Assembly: GCA_002431805.1 (NCBI GenBank)
Contig: DJEE01000123.1
Coordinates: forward strand, 1-12,540
DNA from: Eggerthellaceae bacterium UBA5906
Lineage (GTDB): Bacteria > Actinomycetota > Coriobacteriia > Coriobacteriales > Eggerthellaceae
Direction of reading: 5' to 3'
DNA length: 12,540 nucleotides
Position 1 is the first letter of the stretch. Every line of letters begins with the position of its first letter. The notes beneath the pieces were generated by a model that saw nothing but the letters and a program-made list of their open reading frames with translations, searched no databases and was not told where the DNA came from. Positions 7,796-12,540 of this stretch are shown here, in pieces. A program made the translations under genes and the position numbers.

Positions 7796-7844
7796 CCGGC
7801 ATCGCATACCACGGAGCATTGCGGCCAACACTCGCTTCGGCCTA

Positions 7845-7933
7845 TCGTGAACGGGGGACGGAGGAGGTGTTCACGATTAACCTTTCTCATCCCAAAACGC
7901 ACACGCGAACATCACCTCCGTCCCCCGTTCACG
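7845..7933. repeat. Nested long palindrome between convergent genes
   Basis: CGTGAACGGGGGACGGAGG (7846-7864) is repeated inverted and perfectly at 7915-7933. Pairing continues with few mismatches to about 7875/7904, giving a stem of about 30 bp with a loop of about 28 nt. The left arm is itself a hairpin, TCGTGAAC (7845-7852) with GTTCACGA (7869-7876). It lies 50 bases past the antiporter stop codon. The form resembles REP/BIME-type or small non-autonomous palindromic elements. It may also help end antiporter transcription. Confidence 0.7.
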
Positions 7934-8015
7934 GTTGCGCTTTCATACGCGTTTGCGCACGGCACCGGGTATTCACAGCTAACGCTCACTTTTGCACTCA
8001 AACTGCACCCCAATA

Positions 8016-8051
8016 GCAAAGCGGCCGCCTCGTTCGAGACGGCCGCTTTGC
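8016..8051 (-). terminator. Terminator hairpin of argS
   Basis: A 12-bp perfect GC-rich stem (GCAAAGCGGCCG 8016-8027, CGGCCGCTTTGC 8040-8051) is extended by CTCG/CGAG around a 2-base loop. It starts 23 bases past the argS stop codon. Reading on the minus strand the right arm ends in CTTTGCTATT, so the U-run lies partly inside the stem. It could also work in reverse for the antiporter. Confidence 0.65.
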
Positions 8052-8074
8052 GTATGCCTAGTTCAGGCTGTGTG

Positions 8075-9787
8075 CTACATGCGCTCGGGAGCGGATACGC
8101 CAATAAGGCTGAGCGTAAGCGCCAACACCGTGCGGGTTGCATCGGCAAGCGCCAGGCGCGCGTTTTGCACGGCAGGCTCTTCGCCGATGATATGGCAGTT
8201 CGTATAGAACTGATGGAACAGGCTTGCCAGCTCCTGCGCGTAATGCGTCAGGCGGAACGGTGCGCGGTCGCGAGCAGCAAGCGCAATAAGCTCACCGAAA
8301 TCGTCCATCTTGCGCATCAGCGCAATCTCTGACTCGTGCGTCAGCGGCGTCAAATCAACATCCGCGGGGATAACCTTGGCAGCCAGCTCATCGGCAGAAA
8401 GGGCATCCGCGCCGTCGCCAGCGGCCTTGCGCAGCACCGAACAGATGCGGGCATGAGCGTACTGCACGTAATACACCGGGTTGGAGTTGTCCTTCTTCTT
8501 AGCAACCTCGATATCAAAGTCGATAGGCTGATCGGAAGAGCGCGACAGCATGAGGAAACGCGTAGCGTCCACGCCGACCTCATCGATGAGCTCGGCAAAC
8601 GTGACCATCTCACCGGTACGTTTCGACATGCGCACGGCCTCGCCGTCGCGGAACAGGTTCACCAGCTGGCCAAGCACAACCTCAAGCGCACCCGGGTAGC
8701 CCCATGCTGCAAGCATAGCCTCGCAGCGCTTGATGTACCCATGGTGGTCAGCGCCCCACAGGTCGATAAGGTGATCGAACCCGCGCTGCATCTTGTCGTA
8801 GTGGTATGCAACGTCGGACATGAAGTACGTGTACTCGCCGTTTTCCTTCAAAAGCACGCGGTCTTTGTCGTCGCCGAAATCGGTGGAACGGAACCAGGTT
8901 GCGCCGTCCTTCTCGTACAGGTAGCCCTTTTCATTCATAACTGCCAGCGAACGGGACACGGCAGACTCGCCCTTCTCGTCGGGCACATACAGGCTGCGCT
9001 CGCTGAACCAGGTGTCAAACGTGGTGCCGTAGGCCGTCAACGTGCTTTTTGCCAGGTCAAGCATTTCCTTGTAAGCAACCTCGCGGAATTCGGCCATGCG
9101 CTCTTCGTCGCTGACGTTTTCCCACTTATTGCCATCGCGGTCGATGATGCCTTGCGCAATATCTTTCACGTAGCCGCCGCCATAGCATTTCTCAGGCATC
9201 TCGACATCATGGCCGAGCAGCTGCATGTAACGGACGGACACGGAGTTGCCGAACACGTCCATCTGCACGCCGTGGTCGTTGATGTAGTATTCCTCGGACA
9301 CGGTGTAGCCAGCATGACGCATGACACGAGCCATGGCGTCGCCTAGCGTTGCCCAACGGCCATGGCCAACGTGCATGGGGCCCGTGGGATTAGCGGAAAC
9401 GTATTCCAGGTTAATGTTGTGCGGCGTGCCCTCAGGCAGCGTGCTTTTGCCGAAATCGAAGCGCTCTTCGCGAACGCGCGCGGCAACAGACTGGAACGCC
9501 GAAGGCGCCAGCTTGATGTTGATAAAACCAGGACCGGCAATCTCGGTAGACGCAATCATGGTGTTTTCGGGCAGGTGGTCAACGATGATCTGGGCGATAT
9601 CGCGCGGAGCCTTGTGGGCCAGCTTTGCGCTGCGCATGGCCACGGTGGAAGCCCAGTCGCCGTTGGAAAGATCGCGAGGACGCTCGAGCGCAGGAGCAGG
9701 ACGCTCGGCCAGCTCCAGCGAACCGTCTTCGCAAGCTGCGGCAATGGAAGCCGCAATAAGGTTTTCAAGTTCTTCGCGAATTTGCAT
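8075..9787 (-). CDS. argS: Arginyl-tRNA synthetase
   Basis: This cytoplasmic class I synthetase charges tRNA-Arg with arginine using ATP. At 570 residues it has the usual family length. The N-terminal additional domain covers about 1-90. The catalytic Rossmann domain has SANPTGPMHVGHGRW with the HIGH signature as HVGH at 139-142. The second signature is the MSKRTG form at 387-392, a common ArgS variant of KMSKS. The DALR anticodon-binding helical domain covers about 445-570 and ends in the familiar PERM. The start is set at 9787 (MQIREELENL), where the family begins and AAGGAAG precedes. The frame is open to 9874, but those 29 residues match nothing and lie across the promoter. The gene is flanked by terminators on both sides, so it is probably monocistronic. 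It shares its substrate with the arc operon immediately upstream. Confidence 0.97.
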   Translation of the reverse strand: MQIREELENLIAASIAAACEDGSLELAERPAPALERPRDLSNGDWASTVAMRSAKLAHKAPRDIAQIIVDHLPENTMIASTEIAGPGFINIKLAPSAFQSVAARVREERFDFGKSTLPEGTPHNINLEYVSANPTGPMHVGHGRWATLGDAMARVMRHAGYTVSEEYYINDHGVQMDVFGNSVSVRYMQLLGHDVEMPEKCYGGGYVKDIAQGIIDRDGNKWENVSDEERMAEFREVAYKEMLDLAKSTLTAYGTTFDTWFSERSLYVPDEKGESAVSRSLAVMNEKGYLYEKDGATWFRSTDFGDDKDRVLLKENGEYTYFMSDVAYHYDKMQRGFDHLIDLWGADHHGYIKRCEAMLAAWGYPGALEVVLGQLVNLFRDGEAVRMSKRTGEMVTFAELIDEVGVDATRFLMLSRSSDQPIDFDIEVAKKKDNSNPVYYVQYAHARICSVLRKAAGDGADALSADELAAKVIPADVDLTPLTHESEIALMRKMDDFGELIALAARDRAPFRLTHYAQELASLFHQFYTNCHIIGEEPAVQNARLALADATRTVLALTLSLIGVSAPERM

Positions 9788-9833
9788 AGTGAAAAATCTT
9801 CCTTGTGCTTGCTCTGAATACATATGGCTTGAA

Positions 9834-9842
9834 ATCATACCA
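9834..9842 (-). promoter_or_regulatory. Extended -10 promoter of argS
   Basis: On the minus strand TGGTATGAT forms an extended -10 (TG-N-TATGAT, hexamer 9839-9834), 46 bases before the argS ATG. No good -35 lies 17 bases upstream (GCCCAA), which extended -10 promoters tolerate. A consensus-like TTGACC at 9890-9885 is too far away to pair with it. Confidence 0.5.
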
Positions 9843-9890
9843 TGTTTACCCCGTCCTTGGGCCCGCTGAGCCATAAGGCAACAGGGTCAA

Positions 9891-9932
9891 CAAAACCGCA
9901 AAGCTCCCAGGCCAATGGCTTGGGAGCTTGCG
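9891..9932 (-). terminator. Intrinsic terminator of the arc operon
   Basis: On the minus strand CGCAAGCTCCCAAGCC (9932-9917) pairs, with one bulge, with GGCCTGGGAGCTTTGCG (9913-9897) around a 3-base loop, then GTTTTG follows. It is about 130 bases after the arcC stop codon and about 50 bases ahead of the argS promoter, so it should insulate argS from arc transcription. Confidence 0.75.
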
Positions 9933-9934
9933 TC

Positions 9935-9960
9935 GCCCGCGCGTGAGCAAACGCGCGGGC
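9935..9960 (-). repeat. Second hairpin in tandem, 3' of arcC
   Basis: A 10-bp perfect stem (GCCCGCGCGT 9935-9944, ACGCGCGGGC 9951-9960) with a 6-base loop comes just before the terminator stem in arc transcription direction. It may act as a backup terminator hairpin or 3' mRNA stabiliser. The rest of 9961-10060 is GC-rich sequence without a gene or clear signal. Confidence 0.6.
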
Positions 9961-10060
9961 ACGGGCTTAGGAGGTGCGACAGCGCATGCGCACGCACTGC
10001 CGCGGGTAGGTGAAAGCTGGCGAGCCGAGGCCCTGCAAGGACGCCGGGCCGCCGAGGGGG

Positions 10061-11014
10061 CTAAGCCGTGATGACGGTGCCCGTCTTGCCCTCGAGGCCG
10101 GCGGCGGCGCACTCGAGCGAGGTAATGAGCGCCTTGCCCTGCGGGTAGGCCTCGACGTACTCGATGCAGGCCTCAACCTTCGGAAGCATCGAGCCGGGGG
10201 CGAACTGGCCCTCCTCGATGTACTTGCGGGCCTCGGCCACGGTCATGGACGAGAGCTCCTGCTGGTCGGGCTTGTTGAAGTTGATGCAGACCTTCTCCAC
10301 GGCCGTCAGGATGACGAGCATGTCGGCCTTGAAGTCGGCAGCGAGCTTGGCGCTGGAGCGGTCCTTGTCGATGACTGCGGGCACGCCCTCGTAGCCGTCG
10401 TCCTTCTGGAACACCGGCACCCCGCCGCCGCCGGTGGACACCACGATGTAGCCGGCGTCCATGAGGTCCTTGACCGCGTCGAACTCGACGATGCGCTGGG
10501 GCTTAGGGGAGGCCACCACCTGGCGCCAGCCGCGGCCCGCGTCCTCCTTGAACGTCCAGCCGGTCTCGGCGGCCTTGGCCTTGGCCTCCTCCTCGGTCAT
10601 GAACGCGCCGACGGGCTTGGTGGGGTTCTGGAACGCCGGGTCGTCGGGGTAGACGACGGTCTGGGTGATGACGTTGGCCGTGGAGCGCATGATGCCGCGG
10701 CGGCGCATCTCGTTGAGGATGGCCTGGGAGAGCTGGTAGCCGATGTAGCCCTGGCTCATGGCGCCGGCCTCGGGGAAGGGCATCTCGGGCGTCTTGCCGT
10801 CGTGGGCGGCGGCGTAGGCAAACGCGTTGTTGATCATGCCGACCTGCGGGCCGTTGCCGTGGGACACCACGACGTTGACGCCCTCGCCCACCATGTCGAC
10901 GATGTGCTTGGCGGTGTTCTTCACCAGCTCGAGCTGCTCCTGGGGCGTGTTGCCCAGTGCGTTGCCGCCCAGGGCGATGACGACGGAAGGACCTTCACCT
11001 TTGTTGTAAGGCAT
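10061..11014 (-). CDS. arcC: Carbamate kinase
   Basis: This cytoplasmic enzyme makes ATP from carbamoyl phosphate and ADP, the energy-yielding last step of the arginine deiminase pathway. At 317 residues it has the family length. Seen motifs are the nucleotide/carbamate loop ALGGNALG (14-21), SHGNGPQVG (51-59), the glycine-rich STGGGGVPV (about 203-211) and IDKDRSSAKLA. The start at 11014 follows a near-perfect AAGGAGGT 7 bases upstream; the 30 extra upstream in-frame residues cross the terminator-like element and are rejected. Odd: from about codon 11 nearly every codon ends in G or C, and sampled lines run at 63-73% GC. The first ten codons and the neighbours argS and arcB do not share this. 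Some form of homologous replacement or transfer is possible. It is last in the operon, 140 bases after arcB. Confidence 0.96.
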   Translation of the reverse strand: MPYNKGEGPSVVIALGGNALGNTPQEQLELVKNTAKHIVDMVGEGVNVVVSHGNGPQVGMINNAFAYAAAHDGKTPEMPFPEAGAMSQGYIGYQLSQAILNEMRRRGIMRSTANVITQTVVYPDDPAFQNPTKPVGAFMTEEEAKAKAAETGWTFKEDAGRGWRQVVASPKPQRIVEFDAVKDLMDAGYIVVSTGGGGVPVFQKDDGYEGVPAVIDKDRSSAKLAADFKADMLVILTAVEKVCINFNKPDQQELSSMTVAEARKYIEEGQFAPGSMLPKVEACIEYVEAYPQGKALITSLECAAAGLEGKTGTVITA

Positions 11015-11037
11015 AGGAACTACCTCCTTTTGGGAAT

Positions 11038-11086
11038 AAAAAAGCCAACCCATGAACATGGGACGCAAAACACGTCTGAGGTTGGC
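11038..11086 (-). terminator. Terminator-like stem and U-tract before arcC (candidate attenuator)
   Basis: On the minus strand GCCAACC (11086-11080) pairs with GGTTGGC (11050-11044), followed at once by six T (11043-11038). Inside are two small hairpins, GACG/CGTC and CCCAT/ATGGG; the second shares bases with the outer stem. The U-tract ends 9 bases before the arcC Shine-Dalgarno. It could be a partial terminator lowering arcC expression, or a regulated attenuator. Confidence 0.6.
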
Positions 11087-11106
11087 AAGGAATGGATGAT
11101 GCAATT

Positions 11107-11136
11107 CGTTCCGCCGCCGAATGCGGCGGCGGAACG
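11107..11136 (-). repeat. 13-bp perfect hairpin just 3' of arcB
   Basis: CGTTCCGCCGCCG (11107-11119) and CGGCGGCGGAACG (11124-11136) pair perfectly around a 4-base loop, 19 bases after the arcB stop codon. It has no U-run, so a 3'-end protecting or RNA-processing hairpin in the polycistronic arc message is more likely than a terminator. Confidence 0.65.
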
Positions 11137-11154
11137 TACGGGTTTACGCGAGAC

Positions 11155-12150
11155 TTAGCTCAAGGTTGCGTACATGACAGCCTTAATGGTGTGCATGCGG
11201 TTCTCGGCCTCGTCGAACACCTTGGACTGCTTGGACTCGAACACCTCGTCGGTGACTTCCATCTCGGTGATGCCGAACTGCTCGGCCTTCTGAGCACCGA
11301 TGGTGGTGTTGGTGTCATGGAAGCTGGGCAGGCAGTGCAGGAAGATGGCCTCGGGCTTGGCGAGAGCCATGAGCTCGGAGGTTACACGGTACGGCTCGAG
11401 GGACTTGATGCGGGGCTCCCACACCTCGTCGGGCTCGCCCATGGACACCCACACGTCGGTGTAGATGACGTCGGCGCCGGTGCAGCCTTCCTTCACGTCG
11501 TCGGTCAGCGTGATGGTGCAGCCGTTTTCTGCAGCGATGGGACGGCAGGCATCGAGCACATCGTCGGCCGGCATGCAGTCCTTCGGGCCGCAGGCCACGA
11601 AGTTCATGCCAAGTTTGGCGCACACGACCATGAGGGAACGAGCCACGTTGTTCTTAGCGTCGCCCATGAACACGAGGGTGCGACCCTTGATGTCGTAGTT
11701 GAAGTTCTCCTGGACCGTGAGGATGTCGGCCAGCATCTGGGTGGGATGCCACTCGGTGGTCAGGCCGTTCCACACCGGCACGCCAGCGTTGGCGGCCAGT
11801 TCCTCAACGTCGGACTGGGCAAAGCCGCGGAACTCGATGCCGTCGTAGAAGCGGCCGAGCACGCGAGCGGTGTCCTCGATGGACTCCTTCTTGCCCATCT
11901 GGGAGGAGTTGGGGTCAAGGTAGGTAACGCCCATACCCAAATCCATTGCGCCAACCTCGAAAGCGCAGCGGGTACGCGTGGAGGTCTTCTGGAACAGCAG
12001 CACGATGTTCTTGCCCTCAAGGTAGCGATGCGGCACGCCAGCACGCTTCATGTCCTTGAAGTTCTTGGAAAGCTTCAGCAGATACTCGATCTCCTCGGTG
12101 GAGAAGTCCAACAGACGCAGGAAATGACGACCGCTCAGGCTTACAGGCAT
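11155..12150 (-). CDS. arcB: Ornithine carbamoyltransferase, catabolic
   Basis: This cytoplasmic enzyme catalyses phosphorolysis of citrulline to ornithine and carbamoyl phosphate in the arginine deiminase pathway; the same fold serves the anabolic reaction in ArgF. It has 331 residues, the normal length. The carbamoyl-phosphate site STRTR is at 57-61, HPTQ at 135-138, the ornithine-binding DVWVSMGE at 232-239 and HCLPSFHD at 272-279. All are intact. The start at 12150 ([11 protein letters not shown]) has AAAGGA 6 bases upstream; 18 further in-frame residues upstream are not family-like. The catabolic role is inferred from its place between arcA and arcC. Codon use is mixed (CGT, GCT, CTT present), unlike the near-uniform G/C-ending codons of arcC. 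Confidence 0.97.
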   Translation of the reverse strand: MPVSLSGRHFLRLLDFSTEEIEYLLKLSKNFKDMKRAGVPHRYLEGKNIVLLFQKTSTRTRCAFEVGAMDLGMGVTYLDPNSSQMGKKESIEDTARVLGRFYDGIEFRGFAQSDVEELAANAGVPVWNGLTTEWHPTQMLADILTVQENFNYDIKGRTLVFMGDAKNNVARSLMVVCAKLGMNFVACGPKDCMPADDVLDACRPIAAENGCTITLTDDVKEGCTGADVIYTDVWVSMGEPDEVWEPRIKSLEPYRVTSELMALAKPEAIFLHCLPSFHDTNTTIGAQKAEQFGITEMEVTDEVFESKQSKVFDEAENRMHTIKAVMYATLS

Positions 12151-12190
12151 GATGATTCCTTTCAATAGCAAGTTTGCAACAACTCTATAT

Positions 12191-12216
12191 GCAGGCCGCG
12201 CCAAGTTTCGGCCTGC
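12191..12216 (-). repeat. Hairpin in the arcA-arcB gap (proximal to arcB)
   Basis: GCAGGCCG (12191-12198) and CGGCCTGC (12209-12216) form an 8-bp perfect stem with a 10-base loop, about 40 bases before the arcB start codon. No U-run follows on the minus strand, so a role in RNA processing or stability is more likely than termination. Confidence 0.5.
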
Positions 12217-12221
12217 TGTTC

Positions 12222-12254
12222 TTTCCGGGGCACATGCGCACGCGCCCCGGGAAA
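12222..12254 (-). repeat. GC-rich hairpin in the arcA-arcB gap
   Basis: TTTCCGGGGC (12222-12231) pairs with GCCCCGGGAAA (12244-12254) with one bulged G. The loop itself is GC-alternating and could pair further. It is the middle one of several hairpins in the 184-base gap. Confidence 0.5.
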
Positions 12255-12286
12255 AACCAATGGTTCAACCCGATTGCTCGGGGTTT

Positions 12287-12318
12287 GGCGTCCTTTACAA
12301 GGGACACCATTGTCCGCC
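12287..12318 (-). repeat. Overlapping, mutually exclusive small hairpins just 3' of arcA
   Basis: The segment GGGAC at 12301-12305 can pair with GTCC at 12290-12293, or GGACA (12302-12306) can pair with TGTCC (12311-12315); both cannot form together. An outer GGCG (12287-12290)/CGCC (12315-12318) stem is also possible. The element begins 17 bases past the arcA stop codon. Confidence 0.35.
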
Positions 12319-12334
12319 AACTGCAGACGTTGCG

Positions 12335-12540
12335 CTAGTCCTCGCGCCAAATCGGCATGGACATGCAGCGCGGGCCGCCACGGCCACGGGAAAGCTCGGC
12401 CGACGGGATCTCGATGACGTCGATGTTGTTCTTGCGCAAAAGCGCGTTCGTGACGTCGTTGCGCTCGTACACAACCACGCGGCCCGGGGCGATGCACAGC
12501 GTGTTCGAGCCGTCGTTCCACTGCTCGCGCTCGGCGGCAA
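12335..12540 (-). CDS. arcA: Arginine deiminase, C-terminal part (5' end outside window)
   Basis: The last 67 codons and TAG stop of arginine deiminase are present, the enzyme that hydrolyses arginine to citrulline and ammonia as the first step of the pathway. The visible part shows [26 protein letters not shown], then [20 protein letters not shown]. The Cys in GGPRCMSMP is the catalytic nucleophile of the family. It is first of the three arc genes seen here, on the same strand as arcB. The gap to arcB is 184 bases, long for an operon and full of hairpins. The operon promoter and any regulator or transporter gene would lie beyond the window. Truncation is due only to the window edge. Confidence 0.95.
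   Translation of the reverse strand, partial: AAEREQWNDGSNTLCIAPGRVVVYERNDVTNALLRKNNIDVIEIPSAELSRGRGGPRCMSMPIWRED

Noticed and set aside
8336..9346. Open frame of 336 codons on the plus strand opposite argS
   Set aside because: argS is unmistakable on the other strand; the antisense frame is His/Val/Ala-rich, as expected from reverse-reading a GC-biased gene.
9788..9874. 29-residue N-terminal extension of ArgS
   Set aside because: It spans the extended -10 promoter; the start at 9787 has a ribosome binding site and the family's usual N-terminus.
11015..11154. T-box or known riboswitch in the arcB-arcC gap
   Set aside because: The conserved T-box core (TGGNACCGCG-type) and other known aptamer cores are not visible; only the terminator-like part is supported.
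10010..11158. Open frame of 382 codons on the plus strand opposite arcC
   Set aside because: Low-complexity Leu/Gly/Val/His protein produced by the strong G/C third-position bias of arcC; no ribosome binding site or family.
11092..12168. Open frame of 358 codons on the plus strand opposite arcB
   Set aside because: Shadow of arcB with the same Gly/Leu/His-rich character; arcB motifs are all intact on the minus strand.
1..12540. CRISPR array, insertion sequence, integrase, toxin-antitoxin or phage genes
   Set aside because: No periodic repeat-spacer pattern, no transposase or integrase motifs and no small gene pair seen on either strand; the tRNA-His gene shows no duplicated 3' end suggestive of an att site within the window.

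Overview
The window looks like chromosomal DNA of a moderately GC-rich (about 57-62% in sampled lines) anaerobic Gram-positive bacterium. The proteins, the arcA-arcB-arcC order and the GC content fit the Actinomycetota class Coriobacteriia (Eggerthella/Slackia/Cryptobacterium-type gut or oral bacteria). That placement is an inference from general resemblance and cannot be proven here.

Layout. (1) 48-125, minus: a tRNA-His gene with its own sigma-70-type promoter. (2) 277-3218, minus: a two-gene ABC exporter operon, with an ATPase (2379-3218) overlapping a 10-TM FtsX-type permease (277-2385). (3) 3406-5620, plus: a divergent OmpR-type response regulator and sensor kinase pair. The 187-bp divergent region holds four tandem 11-bp units, a good candidate binding array for the regulator. 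Together these four genes resemble a Bce/Cpr-type antimicrobial-peptide sensing and detoxification module, but the kinase has a large extracytoplasmic sensor domain. (4) 5738-7795, plus: a CPA1 Na+/H+ antiporter with a 260-residue cytoplasmic tail and its own promoter. (5) 7796-8074: a convergent intergenic region with a nested long palindrome and a GC-rich terminator. (6) 8075-9787, minus: argS, arginyl-tRNA synthetase. (7) 10061-12540, minus: the arginine deiminase operon arcA (3' end only), arcB, arcC, followed by tandem hairpins. The arc intergenic gaps (184 and 140 nt) are rich in RNA structure. The arcB-arcC gap contains a terminator-like stem and U-tract directly before the arcC Shine-Dalgarno.

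How the genes work together. The arc genes turn arginine into citrulline, then ornithine plus carbamoyl phosphate, then ATP plus CO2 and NH3. argS next door draws on the same arginine pool. The exporter and two-component pair probably form one envelope-stress or peptide-resistance unit. The antiporter handles pH/Na+ homeostasis.

I see no CRISPR array, insertion sequence, phage gene or clearly novel multi-gene system. The points most worth a second look are the 11-bp phased operator array, the nested palindrome at 7845-7933, the very high-GC body of arcC, and the attenuator-like element between arcB and arcC. No gene-free stretch exceeds 300 bases; the gaps of 150-280 bases are described below.
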